A stretch of DNA of 33,455 bases from an uncultured Burkholderiales bacterium (lineage in GTDB: Bacteria > Pseudomonadota > Gammaproteobacteria > Burkholderiales > Burkholderiaceae_C). The stretch is taken from assembly GCA_903952885.1 (NCBI GenBank), contig CAJBHE010000178.1, positions 1-33,455 on the forward strand, in the 5' to 3' direction. The position numbers and the translations under genes were made by a program. The notes below the pieces were generated by a model that saw nothing but the letters and a program-made list of their open reading frames with translations, was not told the DNA's origin and ran no database searches. The first letter of the stretch is position 1. The number at the start of each line of letters is the position of its first letter. Below, piece by piece: positions 1 to 7,569 of this stretch.

Positions 1-55
1 ATGACGGTCTTGAGGAGCCTTGCAGACACCTTTTTATTTTTAAGGCCTGCACCTC

Positions 56-871
56 ATGGATTTCCAACCCCAACTGATTGTCGAACTTGCCACGCTAGGT
101 ATTTGCACTGGCTTTTTAGCGGGCTTGCTTGGCATTGGCGGTGGCATGGTGATGGTCCCTTTCATCACGTTCATGTTGTCGCATCGTGGTGTGGATGCCG
201 ACTTGGCTGTCAAGATGGCCATTGCCACCTCCATGGCTACCATCATCTTCACCTCGGTGTCTAGCGTGCGTGCGCACCACAAACGCGGTGCGGTGCGTTG
301 GGACCTCGTCAAAGGATTAGCGCCAGGCATTGTGCTGGGCAGCCTGATCAGCAGCTTGGGTGTGTTTGCGTTGCTCAAAGGCTCTTACTTGGCCATCTTC
401 TTTGGTTTGTTTGTGGGCTTTTCTGCCACCCAAATGTTCTTGGACAAAAAGCCAGCGGCCGCTCGCCAAGTGCCTGCCACAGCAGGCCTCATGGGCGCGG
501 GTGGTGTGATTGGCTTTATCTCTGGCTTGGTTGGTGCGGGCGGCGGTTTTATCAGCGTGCCATTCATGACCTGGTGCAATGTGGCGATTCATAACGCCGT
601 GGCCACCAGCGCAGCTCTGGGGTTTCCGATTGCGGTAGCCAACGTGGCGGGTTACATCGTCAGCGGCATGTCGGTGCAAGGCTTGCCTAACGATGCGTTT
701 GGCTTTATCTGGATGCCTGCCTTGGTCATCATTGCAGCATGCAGCGTTTTCACAGCGCCATTAGGTGCCAAAGCGGCGCACATGCTGCCGGTGAAAAAAC
801 TCAAACGCATATTTGCTAGCGTTTTGTATTTGCTGGCTGCCTACATGTTTTACAAAGGCTTGTCGGGCTGA
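56..871 (+). CDS. TauE/SafE-family membrane permease (PF01925 type)
   Basis: This is a 271-residue, very hydrophobic protein with about eight membrane segments. It shows the two-fold repeat of TauE/SafE permeases: a Gly-rich GLLGIGGGMVMVP turn near residue 25 and GLVGAGGGFISVP near residue 160. Family members export sulfite, sulfoacetate or other small organic anions across the inner membrane; the substrate cannot be read here. The ATG at 56 has an AAGG about ten bases upstream, and bases 1-55 hold no recognisable gene. The gene meets the next gene tail to tail with no base between the stop codons (palindrome TGATCA at 869-874). The family call is firm; substrate and any link to the neighbouring respiratory cluster are unknown. 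Confidence 0.9.
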   Translation: MDFQPQLIVELATLGICTGFLAGLLGIGGGMVMVPFITFMLSHRGVDADLAVKMAIATSMATIIFTSVSSVRAHHKRGAVRWDLVKGLAPGIVLGSLISSLGVFALLKGSYLAIFFGLFVGFSATQMFLDKKPAAARQVPATAGLMGAGGVIGFISGLVGAGGGFISVPFMTWCNVAIHNAVATSAALGFPIAVANVAGYIVSGMSVQGLPNDAFGFIWMPALVIIAACSVFTAPLGAKAAHMLPVKKLKRIFASVLYLLAAYMFYKGLSG

Positions 872-1585
872 TCACTGAGGTACCAAGCACCACGGCGCTT
901 GGTACTCGACCAAGCCCATCCACAAGGCCCAGCCAGAGCTGACAGCCAAAGCGAGGCCTGCCAATCGCACACCCCATGCGCCATCGCCAGTGGCCATGAT
1001 TTGTCCACCACTCAGCCGCAGCCACACCCAAGGGCCAATGGTCAGCACCACGGCGCTGCCGAGTGCAAACAAAGCCATCACACCCGCGCCCTCTGAGGGA
1101 CTGTTGCTCAGTGCCGCGACCAAGAGTGCGCCATACAACAAACCGCAAGGCATCAAAGCCCACAACACTCCCAAGATAACCGGCCCACCGTTGCGCAGTT
1201 TGAGGTGAGCGGTCATGCTTTGCACACGCCGCCAAATGACACGGCCAAAGACTTCCAACCAAATGGGTTGCTCGCCACGCCAAAGCAACAAGCCACCCAT
1301 CATGAACGCCACGATGTGCAACATCGTCCAAACAGGTCTAAACACAGCCGACTGCGTGCTGAGCCAACCCACACCTTGCATGGTGCTGGCGGCCAACGCA
1401 CCCAACACGCTATAGCCGATGATGCGGCCTAGCTGAAACAGCAGCATGGCAGATACCCCCTGCCCGCCTGTTTGCTTTTGGGCGGCACGACCAATGCCAG
1501 CACAAGCCGCACCGCACATGGCCAAACAATGGGGCCCACCCGCAAGGCCCATAAGAAGTGCGGTGAGAGCCAACGTGGTGTTCAT
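872..1585 (-). CDS. UreH/SafE-type (DsbD_2-like) membrane protein, probable cbb3-linked maturation or copper-handling factor
   Basis: This 237-residue protein has about six membrane segments. It opens with GLAGGPHCLAMCGAACAG, giving His19, Cys20, Met23, Cys24 and Cys28 in or near the first membrane segment; such residues are classic copper ligands. It resembles the UreH/DsbD_2-like transmembrane family often annotated 'sulfite exporter TauE/SafE', but is unrelated in sequence to the permease at 56-871. Its ATG overlaps the hemN stop by one base (TGATG), so the two are probably translationally coupled. From memory, relatives commonly sit beside cco, hemN and anr/fnr genes in other proteobacteria, which suggests a role in metal delivery or cytochrome assembly. 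That function is inference. Confidence 0.82.
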   Translation of the reverse strand: MNTTLALTALLMGLAGGPHCLAMCGAACAGIGRAAQKQTGGQGVSAMLLFQLGRIIGYSVLGALAASTMQGVGWLSTQSAVFRPVWTMLHIVAFMMGGLLLWRGEQPIWLEVFGRVIWRRVQSMTAHLKLRNGGPVILGVLWALMPCGLLYGALLVAALSNSPSEGAGVMALFALGSAVVLTIGPWVWLRLSGGQIMATGDGAWGVRLAGLALAVSSGWALWMGLVEYQAPWCLVPQ

Positions 1586-2973
1586 CAGATGATTTTAGAG
1601 AACCTTGCGCGGTTCTTGTCGGCTTGCAGGTATTTGTCAAACACCATGGCGACGCCACGCACAAAAAACCAACCTAGCTCGGTCACTTGAATGCCCGAGT
1701 CATCGAGGGTCAACAAACCTTGATCTTGCATGGCTGCCAAGCTTTCCAACTCGGGTGCAAAGTACTGTTTAAAGTCCACCAAGTGCGCCAACTCCACCGA
1801 TTCAAACAACACACTGCCTTGGCACATCAGGCCCATGATGACCGTGCGTCGCACCAAATCGTCACGCGAAAGCGCCATACCACGTGCCACAGGCAAACGG
1901 CCTTGGTTGAGCAAGTCGTAGTACTCATCCAAGGTCTTGACGTTTTGGCTGAAGGTCGGCCCCACACGCCCAATAGAAGACACGCCCAAAGCGATCAGGT
2001 CGCAATCGGGTTGTGTGCTGTAGCCCTGAAAGTTGCGGTGCAAACGGCCTTGTCGTTTGGCTACAGCCAGAGCGTCAGTAGGTAACGCAAAGTGATCCAT
2101 GCCCACATACACATAACCAGCGGCCATCAAAACGCGCATGGCACTCGACAGCATGAGCAACTTAGATTTAGCAGCCGGCAAGTCTTGTGCGTGAATACGG
2201 CGCTGTGGCTTAAAACGTTCGGGTAAATGCGCATAGGCGTACAAAGCAATACGATCAGGTCGCAGCTGGGTGACTTGCCCTAGCGTTCGCTCGAAGGTTT
2301 CGGGCGTTTGCATGGGCAAGCCATAAATCAAATCGATGTTGACCGACTCAAAGCCCAACACTCGCGAGGCAGCTACCAAATCAAACACCTGCTCTGCGGG
2401 TTGGATACGGTGTACGGCTTTTTGCACAGCCAGCTCAAAATCTTGTACCCCAAAGCTCAAGCGATTAAAGCCCTGCTCTGCCAGGGCAGCCAGACGTTCC
2501 TGCGTGACCGTGCGGGGGTCAATCTCCACGGAATATTCACCACCCGGTGCAAACTGAAAATTGTGACGCAACATGGCCATGAGCTTGGCTAATTCAGCAT
2601 CGCTCAAAAATGTAGGGCTGCCACCGCCTAGATGTAACTGCGACATCACTTGACCTTCGCCTAAGTGGGCAATGTTGAGGTTGACCTCGCGCTCAAGGTA
2701 TTGCAAGTATTCGGCCCCGCGCTCATGGTGCTTGGTGATGATCTTATTACAAGCACAGTAATAACAAAGCGACTCACAAAAAGGAATGTGGACATAAAGT
2801 GACAAAGGGTAGGCTTTTGCCCCCACACCATCTCGGCGCTGCTCAAGTGCTTGCAAGTAATCTGCCTCGCAAAACGCTTCCACAAATCGGTCAGCTGTGG
2901 GGTACGAGGTGTAGCGAGGACCGGTCACATCGTAACGTTGCAAGAGTTCTGGATTCAACACAAGAGAATGCAT
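1585..2973 (-). CDS. hemN: Oxygen-independent coproporphyrinogen III oxidase (radical SAM)
   Basis: HemN converts coproporphyrinogen III to protoporphyrinogen IX without oxygen, supplying haem in low oxygen. The protein of 462 residues has the radical-SAM cluster motif in YVHIPFCESLCYYCACNK: Cys66, Cys70 and Cys73, with Cys75 conserved in HemN. The GGGSPTFL and EIDPRTV motifs follow. I chose the ATG at 2973: it has AGGTG upstream, and the predicted transcript starts near 2992, which excludes the in-frame ATG at 3000. The gene is divergent from fnr and shares an FNR-type box with it (3026-3039), suiting anaerobic induction. Length and motifs match the family. Confidence 0.96.
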   Translation of the reverse strand: MHSLVLNPELLQRYDVTGPRYTSYPTADRFVEAFCEADYLQALEQRRDGVGAKAYPLSLYVHIPFCESLCYYCACNKIITKHHERGAEYLQYLEREVNLNIAHLGEGQVMSQLHLGGGSPTFLSDAELAKLMAMLRHNFQFAPGGEYSVEIDPRTVTQERLAALAEQGFNRLSFGVQDFELAVQKAVHRIQPAEQVFDLVAASRVLGFESVNIDLIYGLPMQTPETFERTLGQVTQLRPDRIALYAYAHLPERFKPQRRIHAQDLPAAKSKLLMLSSAMRVLMAAGYVYVGMDHFALPTDALAVAKRQGRLHRNFQGYSTQPDCDLIALGVSSIGRVGPTFSQNVKTLDEYYDLLNQGRLPVARGMALSRDDLVRRTVIMGLMCQGSVLFESVELAHLVDFKQYFAPELESLAAMQDQGLLTLDDSGIQVTELGWFFVRGVAMVFDKYLQADKNRARFSKII

Positions 2974-2998
2974 AAGTTCACACCTAAATATGCGCTCC

Positions 2999-3004
2999 AT
3001 AATA
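2999..3004 (-). promoter_or_regulatory. Predicted -10 element of the hemN promoter
   Basis: On the minus strand this reads TATTAT, five of six bases matching the sigma70 consensus. Its first base is 28.5 bases from the centre of the FNR-type box at 3026-3039, within a base of the spacing at class II FNR-activated promoters (box near -41.5). It predicts a start of transcription near 2992 and a leader of about 20 bases before the hemN ATG. Confidence 0.6.
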
Positions 3005-3025
3005 GATGTGTCGGTGTTTTAAAAG

Positions 3026-3039
3026 TTGACCTGTATCAA
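3026..3039. promoter_or_regulatory. FNR-type box between hemN and fnr
   Basis: The sequence TTGACCTGTATCAA matches the FNR/ANR consensus TTGAT-N4-ATCAA in nine of ten defined positions. For hemN it lies at about -41 from the predicted start site, an activator position. For fnr it ends 21 bases before the ATG, so it would overlap the promoter or start site and more likely mediates autorepression. The second point is inference. Confidence 0.75.
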
Positions 3040-3060
3040 CACAAATGACTGTTCACACCC

Positions 3061-3786
3061 ATGAATCCCATCAGCATCAAAGTCGCCTGTTCTAACTGCA
3101 ATTTGCGTGAGCTCTGCATGCCACTAGGTTTAAGCGAGAGCGAGATGGAGCGTGTAGATGATGTGGTGGCGACGCGACGCAAAGTGGCGCGTGGCGACAA
3201 CTTGTTTAGAAACGGCGACAAGTTCAATGCGCTGTATGCCATCCGAACAGGCTTTTTCAAAACACGCATCTCTGCTGAAGACGGTCGAGACCAAGTGACG
3301 GGATTTCAAATGGCGGGTGAAATCATTGGCTTGGACGGTATTGTCAGCGACCACCACACCTGTGATGCCGTGGCGCTAGAAGATGCAGAAGTTTGTGTGA
3401 TGCCGTTTGATCGAATCGAAGAACTCTCACGCGAAATCACCTCGTTGCAACGTCATGTGCACAAGATCATGAGCCGCGAAATTGTGCGTGAAAACGGTGT
3501 GATGTTGTTGCTAGGTAGTATGCGCGCCGAAGAACGCTTAGCAGCCTTCTTGCTAAATTTGGTGCAACGCTTGCACGCAAGGGGCTTTTCGCAGACAGAG
3601 CTGGTGTTGCGCATGACGCGCGAAGAGATTGGCAGTTATTTGGGTCTCAAACTCGAGACCGTCAGCCGCACGTTTTCAAAGTTTGTGGATGACGGTTTGG
3701 TAGAAGTCAAGCAACGCTATGTCCGAATTTTGAATCCTGAGGGACTCAAGCAGATCATGAATTCACAAAACTGCCAAACCAATTAA
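3061..3786 (+). CDS. fnr: FNR/ANR-type oxygen-sensing transcription regulator
   Basis: This 241-residue CRP/FNR-family protein binds a [4Fe-4S] cluster when oxygen is low, dimerises and binds FNR boxes. The N-terminal ligands Cys10, Cys13 and Cys19 have the C-x2-C-x5-C spacing, and Cys112 (in EVCVMPFD) matches E. coli FNR Cys122. Cys101 is extra. The recognition helix contains ETVSR, keeping the Glu, Ser and Arg that read TTGAT. The cyclic-nucleotide-like fold covers about residues 30-150 and the helix-turn-helix about 165-235. The gene is divergent from hemN and runs directly into the cbb3 operon; their stop codons abut (TAATTA, 3784-3789). It very likely controls the three boxes found in this window. 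Confidence 0.95.
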   Translation: MNPISIKVACSNCNLRELCMPLGLSESEMERVDDVVATRRKVARGDNLFRNGDKFNALYAIRTGFFKTRISAEDGRDQVTGFQMAGEIIGLDGIVSDHHTCDAVALEDAEVCVMPFDRIEELSREITSLQRHVHKIMSREIVRENGVMLLLGSMRAEERLAAFLLNLVQRLHARGFSQTELVLRMTREEIGSYLGLKLETVSRTFSKFVDDGLVEVKQRYVRILNPEGLKQIMNSQNCQTN

Positions 3787-4026
3787 TTAAACAGCAGCTG
3801 CCTCGAAGGGCGACAGCGACAGCAATGTTGTCAATGCACTTGATGCCGAAGTGATGGTCCAAAACACAAAGAAGGACAATGTGTAAACGCCCTGCCGCGA
3901 CATTTCAATGGGATGACCAAACCATTGAAGATCTTGCGGATCGACAAAGGCAAACACGAACATTTCTAGTACACCCGCCACCAAAAAGGCGGGCCATACG
4001 ATCCACATCATTCGTTGAGCCAACAT
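3787..4026 (-). CDS. Small membrane protein of unknown function at the end of the cbb3 operon
   Basis: I cannot name this 79-residue protein. It has two probable membrane helices (about residues 8-28 and 47-69) joined by a short polar loop rich in Asp, Gln, Trp and His, and a short tail. The ATG at 4026 has a good AGGAG seven bases upstream, supporting real expression. It lies 56 bases after fixH on the same strand, so it is probably the last gene of the ccoNOQPG-fixH transcript. From memory, similar short proteins occur at this position in related Burkholderiales. A role in cbb3 assembly or stability is a guess from position. Confidence 0.75.
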   Translation of the reverse strand: MLAQRMMWIVWPAFLVAGVLEMFVFAFVDPQDLQWFGHPIEMSRQGVYTLSFFVFWTITSASSALTTLLSLSPFEAAAV

Positions 4027-4082
4027 TTGAATTCTCCTGAAAAGGAATTTGCTTCAGTTTAAGCGCTGATGATGTCGTGCAC

Positions 4083-4373
4083 TCATGGGGTTTTCGTGAG
4101 GGACTCGGCCTTGGCTGAATCGGGCTTTGGCGTGACCACATGATTACGCGACTGCATGGCAGGTGCGAGCTGAAGGTCTTTTTCAGCGGCCAGGGTTTTG
4201 TTGATCTCCAAGCCACGTTTGTAATAATCGTCCGCAATCACAGGGTCAGGCCTACCAATGGCAATACCCAAGGTAATAAAGCCAGCCACGATGACTGCAG
4301 AAGGCCCGGCGATGATGAGCCAGACGTGGCCATATCGCCACCAAGGTTTGGTATCGGTTGTTTGTTGTTTCAT
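4083..4373 (-). CDS. ccoH: FixH/CcoH family cbb3 oxidase assembly protein, short form
   Basis: This 96-residue protein has one N-terminal membrane helix (about residues 16-39) followed by the FixH signature DPVIADDYYKRGLEINKTLA. CcoH/FixH assists assembly and stability of the cbb3 oxidase. The periplasmic part is much shorter than in rhizobial FixH, ending in a low-complexity Lys/Ser/Pro tail, as in other compact CcoH proteins. The start codon lies six bases after the ccoG stop, with AGG in the end of ccoG as the likely ribosome site. Position directly after ccoG supports the call. Confidence 0.85.
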   Translation of the reverse strand: MKQQTTDTKPWWRYGHVWLIIAGPSAVIVAGFITLGIAIGRPDPVIADDYYKRGLEINKTLAAEKDLQLAPAMQSRNHVVTPKPDSAKAESLTKTP

Positions 4374-4379
4374 GATGAA

Positions 4380-5828
4380 TTACCTAGGAACGATGAACAC
4401 AGATTTTTCGATCACAAACTCGTTACTGCCCTGCGCCTGAATTTCAAACATGATTTTGTGGGACCCACTCTCAACAGAGCCATAGGGAATATCAGCACGC
4501 AGAACAATCCAGCGGGCTTGAGCAGGGTCAACCATCACTTCAGTGTCAGTGATGATTTTCAGGTTCGGTAAGCCTTTCACGGACAAACGATAGGTCTGCG
4601 CATTTTCAGCCGCGTTCATGATCTGTAAACGATAAACGTTTTCTAATGTGCCGTCCTCGGTGATGCGCGAGAGTGTGGAGCGGTCACGCACAACATCCAC
4701 CTTGAACGGCGTGCGTAAACTGAGTGAGACCAACAAACCCACTGTCACCGCGACCAAAATCATGGTGTAAATCTGGATGCGAGGACGCATCAAACGTTGC
4801 CGCATTTGATTCGACGTCCATTGGTTGTCAATCGCGTTTTGCGTGGTGTAACGCACCAAGCCACGGGCATATCCGAGCTTGTCCATTACGGTGTCGCAAA
4901 CATCAGCACAAGCACCGCAGCCAATACATTCATACTGCAATCCATCGCGAATATCGATTCCTGTTGGGCAAACCTGCACGCACAAGCTGCAATCAACGCA
5001 AGCGCCTAAGTTCAACAAGCTTGCATCGGCACTTTTGGCGCGTGGTCCTCGGGGCTCGCCACGCGCTGCGTCATAAGTCACGATGAGTGTGTCGTTGTCA
5101 AACATGGCACTTTGAAAGCGCGCGTACGGGCACATGTATTTACAAACTTGTTCGCGCATGAAGCCTGCGTTGCCATAAGTGGCAAAGGCGTAGAAGAAAA
5201 CCCAGAAAACTTCCCATGAACTCATTTGAGTCAGGAAGAACTCCGTCGCCAATTCATGAATCGGCGTGAAGTAGCCTACAAAAGTAAAGCCCGTCCAGAT
5301 CGATAAAAAGATCCAGATGATGTGCTTGTAACATTTTTTGACCAGTTTCTCCATCGAGAAATTGGCGTCATCCAAGCGCATACGGGCTGAACGGTCACCT
5401 TCGACCTTACGTTCAATCCATAAGAATATTTCACTGTACACAGTTTGTGGACAGGCATAGCCACACCACAAGCGACCGGCCACGGCGGTGAACAAAAACA
5501 GCGCCAAGGCTGAGATCACCAGCAGTCCTGTGAGATAAATGAAGTCTTGTGGGTACAAGACCAAACCAAAAATATAAAAGCGGCGTGATGCCAAATCAAA
5601 CAACACCGCCTGGCGTGTGCCCCATTCAAACCAAGGCAAGCCGTAAAAAACCAATTGCGTCAGGACAACCAAAATCCAACGCCAATAGGCAAAGACGCCC
5701 TCGACAGAGCGAGGGTAGATTTTTTGAGATGCAGCATAAAGCGAAACCATCGCCTCGTCCGCAGAGCCCGAGGGCTCTGGAACGATGGGGATGGTTTTGC
5801 GCTGCTTAGCGTCATCAGCAGAATTCAA
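4380..5828 (-). CDS. ccoG: CcoG/FixG cbb3-associated membrane ferredoxin
   Basis: CcoG is a membrane-bound iron-sulfur protein; in studied bacteria it acts as a cupric reductase during cbb3 maturation. Of 482 residues, the first half holds about five membrane helices with WCGYACPQTVY (Cys122, Cys126) and KYMCPY (Cys229, Cys233). Two [4Fe-4S] motifs follow at Cys277-280-283-287 and Cys301-304-307-311, then a last helix and a periplasmic immunoglobulin-like domain. The start is TTG at 5828: the in-frame ccoP stop is only nine bases upstream, the next ATG is at codon 27, and the early KQRKTIPIVPEPSG segment is, from memory, conserved in relatives. AAGG at the end of ccoP can serve as ribosome site. 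Confidence 0.94.
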   Translation of the reverse strand: MNSADDAKQRKTIPIVPEPSGSADEAMVSLYAASQKIYPRSVEGVFAYWRWILVVLTQLVFYGLPWFEWGTRQAVLFDLASRRFYIFGLVLYPQDFIYLTGLLVISALALFLFTAVAGRLWCGYACPQTVYSEIFLWIERKVEGDRSARMRLDDANFSMEKLVKKCYKHIIWIFLSIWTGFTFVGYFTPIHELATEFFLTQMSSWEVFWVFFYAFATYGNAGFMREQVCKYMCPYARFQSAMFDNDTLIVTYDAARGEPRGPRAKSADASLLNLGACVDCSLCVQVCPTGIDIRDGLQYECIGCGACADVCDTVMDKLGYARGLVRYTTQNAIDNQWTSNQMRQRLMRPRIQIYTMILVAVTVGLLVSLSLRTPFKVDVVRDRSTLSRITEDGTLENVYRLQIMNAAENAQTYRLSVKGLPNLKIITDTEVMVDPAQARWIVLRADIPYGSVESGSHKIMFEIQAQGSNEFVIEKSVFIVPR

Positions 5829-5834
5829 AGTGTT

Positions 5835-6755
5835 TTACCTTGTGGCCGCGGGTTTGTTAGAGAAGCCCCAAACATAGGCCGTCAACACATGGATTTGCGA
5901 CGCTGTCAAACGGCCTTCTTGCGCTGGCATTTGATTGACTTTACCGTTGTTAATCATCGCCGTGATGGCTTCTTCGCCCCAGCCATGCAACCAGATTTTG
6001 TCGGTGAGGTTGGCTGAGCCCATGGCTTGCATGCCAGCACCATCAGGCCCGTGACAGGCAGCACACGCGCCAAACTTACCTTTACCCAAAGCAGCACGCA
6101 CGGAGTCGTGTGGACTACCCGACAGGCTCAACACATAGTGTGAGACATTGCGAATGTCGTCAGGCGCGCCCACGGCAGCTGCCATAGGTGGCATTTGACC
6201 GATACGGCCTTTTGTCAAAGTCTCTTTGATTTTTTCTGTAGTCCCACCATGCAACCAGTCCTTGTCGGTCAGGTTAGGAAAGCCCTTTGAGCCTCGTGCA
6301 TCAGAGCCGTGACATTGGGCGCAGTTGTTCATGAACAAACGCTCGCCTACCGCCATGGCTTTGGGGTCTTGAGACAGTTGCTCTGGGGTTTGTGCGTTGA
6401 AGGCGGCATACAAAGGCTCGAGGTCTTTGTTGGCCTTGGCCACTTCGGCCTCGTATTGACCTTCAGATGTCCAGCCCAACTTGCCAGCGAAGCTACCCAA
6501 GCCTGGGTAAGCAATGCCGTACACCACAGCAAACACCATGGTAATGATGAACAACCACAACCACCAACGTGGCAGCGGATTGTTCATTTCGCGCAGGTCT
6601 TCGTCCCACACGTGGCCGGTTGTGCCGTCGATTGGATCGTGTGCGCCCACTTTGACTTTTGCTGAAAACCAGAGCAACAGCGCACAATAAACGACGCCCA
6701 AAATAGAGATGCCGGCCACGAAGATCGACCAAAAATTACTTGTGAAATCACTCAT
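5835..6755 (-). CDS. ccoP: cbb3-type cytochrome c oxidase subunit III (dihaem cytochrome c)
   Basis: CcoP takes electrons from soluble or membrane cytochromes and passes them to CcoO. The 306-residue protein has two N-terminal membrane helices (about residues 8-31 and 64-84) and two periplasmic cytochrome c domains with haem sites CAQCH (Cys145, Cys148, His149) and CAACH (Cys231, Cys234, His235). Likely Met ligands occur in GQMPPM and NQMPAQ. AAGGA sits eight bases before the ATG. It lies between ccoQ and ccoG with short gaps, in a single operon driven from the FNR box at 9050-9063. Length and motifs are normal for the family. Confidence 0.96.
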   Translation of the reverse strand: MSDFTSNFWSIFVAGISILGVVYCALLLWFSAKVKVGAHDPIDGTTGHVWDEDLREMNNPLPRWWLWLFIITMVFAVVYGIAYPGLGSFAGKLGWTSEGQYEAEVAKANKDLEPLYAAFNAQTPEQLSQDPKAMAVGERLFMNNCAQCHGSDARGSKGFPNLTDKDWLHGGTTEKIKETLTKGRIGQMPPMAAAVGAPDDIRNVSHYVLSLSGSPHDSVRAALGKGKFGACAACHGPDGAGMQAMGSANLTDKIWLHGWGEEAITAMINNGKVNQMPAQEGRLTASQIHVLTAYVWGFSNKPAATR

Positions 6756-6785
6756 GATTCGATTCCTTTACAAAGGCCTATGGCC

Positions 6786-6923
6786 TTAGTCTTGATCGAG
6801 GGGCAGCCTCGAGGCAACCTCAAAATCTTCTTTGTTACGTCTAGAAAAAGTCCACACCAAGATGCCGATGAACACAGCAAATGAGAGCACCGTGGTGATG
6901 ACGCGCAGATCATTGACATCCAT
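6786..6923 (-). CDS. ccoQ: CcoQ, small cbb3 oxidase subunit
   Basis: This short gene encodes 45 residues, beginning MDVNDLRVITTVLSFAVF and ending RLPLDQD. It has one membrane helix (about residues 8-25) followed by the CcoQ-type sequence WTFSRRNKEDFEVAS. CcoQ stabilises the cbb3 complex. The ATG at 6923 has a strong AAGGAGG seven bases upstream. It lies 12 bases after the ccoO stop and 30 bases before the ccoP start, the usual ccoN-O-Q-P position. Length is typical for this subunit. Confidence 0.93.
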   Translation of the reverse strand: MDVNDLRVITTVLSFAVFIGILVWTFSRRNKEDFEVASRLPLDQD

Positions 6924-6935
6924 GAATGTGCCTCC

Positions 6936-7559
6936 TTATTTGAGCGCGAGGCCAAGGGATTGAAGGAAAGCAATCACTGCTTCGATCTCAGTTTTACCTG
7001 TGACTTCCTCTGTCGCCTTAGCGATTTCTTCATCTGTGTAAGGCACCCCCACTGAGCGCAAGGCTTTCATGTGTGAAGGCAAGTCATCGGCATCAACCAA
7101 GTTTTTGGCCAACCATGGGTATTCGGGCATGTTGGACTCAGGCACAAGATCGCGAGGGTTGTTCAAGTGGACACGATGCCATTCGTCACTGTACTTGCCC
7201 CCCACGCGAGCCAAGTCTGGACCGGTTCGCTTGCTACCCCATTGGAAGGGGTGGTCATACACAGACTCGCCAGCCACAGAGTAGTGACCATAGCGCAAAG
7301 TTTCTGCACGGAACGGACGGATCATTTGTGAATGGCAGTTGTAGCACCCTTCGCGGATGTAAACATCGCGCCCCGCCAGTTGCAAGGCTGTCAAAGGCTT
7401 TACACCCGTCACAGGCTCGGTGGTAGATTTTTGGAAGAACAATGGGACGATCTCAACCAGTCCGCCGAAAGCAACGGCAATCAAGATCAACACAATCATC
7501 AAAAAGTTATTGGTCTCCACGCTCGCGTGGGAGAAGCCTTTGGAATTGTTATCAGACAT
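6936..7559 (-). CDS. ccoO: cbb3-type cytochrome c oxidase subunit II (monohaem cytochrome c)
   Basis: CcoO is a 207-residue membrane-anchored cytochrome c that relays electrons from CcoP to the catalytic subunit. An N-terminal anchor (about residues 18-42) is followed by the haem site CYNCH (Cys72, Cys75, His76) and the conserved SQMIRPFRAETLRYGHYS and GPDLARVGGKYSDEWH segments; the likely Met ligand is in ESNMPEYPW. AGGAG is placed well for the ATG at 7559, ten bases after the ccoN stop. Length and motifs match the family. Confidence 0.97.
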   Translation of the reverse strand: MSDNNSKGFSHASVETNNFLMIVLILIAVAFGGLVEIVPLFFQKSTTEPVTGVKPLTALQLAGRDVYIREGCYNCHSQMIRPFRAETLRYGHYSVAGESVYDHPFQWGSKRTGPDLARVGGKYSDEWHRVHLNNPRDLVPESNMPEYPWLAKNLVDADDLPSHMKALRSVGVPYTDEEIAKATEEVTGKTEIEAVIAFLQSLGLALK

Positions 7560-7569
7560 GTATTTCTCC

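Noticed and set aside
1..264. Open frame from the first base, plus strand
   Set aside because: Cys/His/Trp-rich shadow of the TauE/SafE gene; the ATG at base 1 has no visible context.
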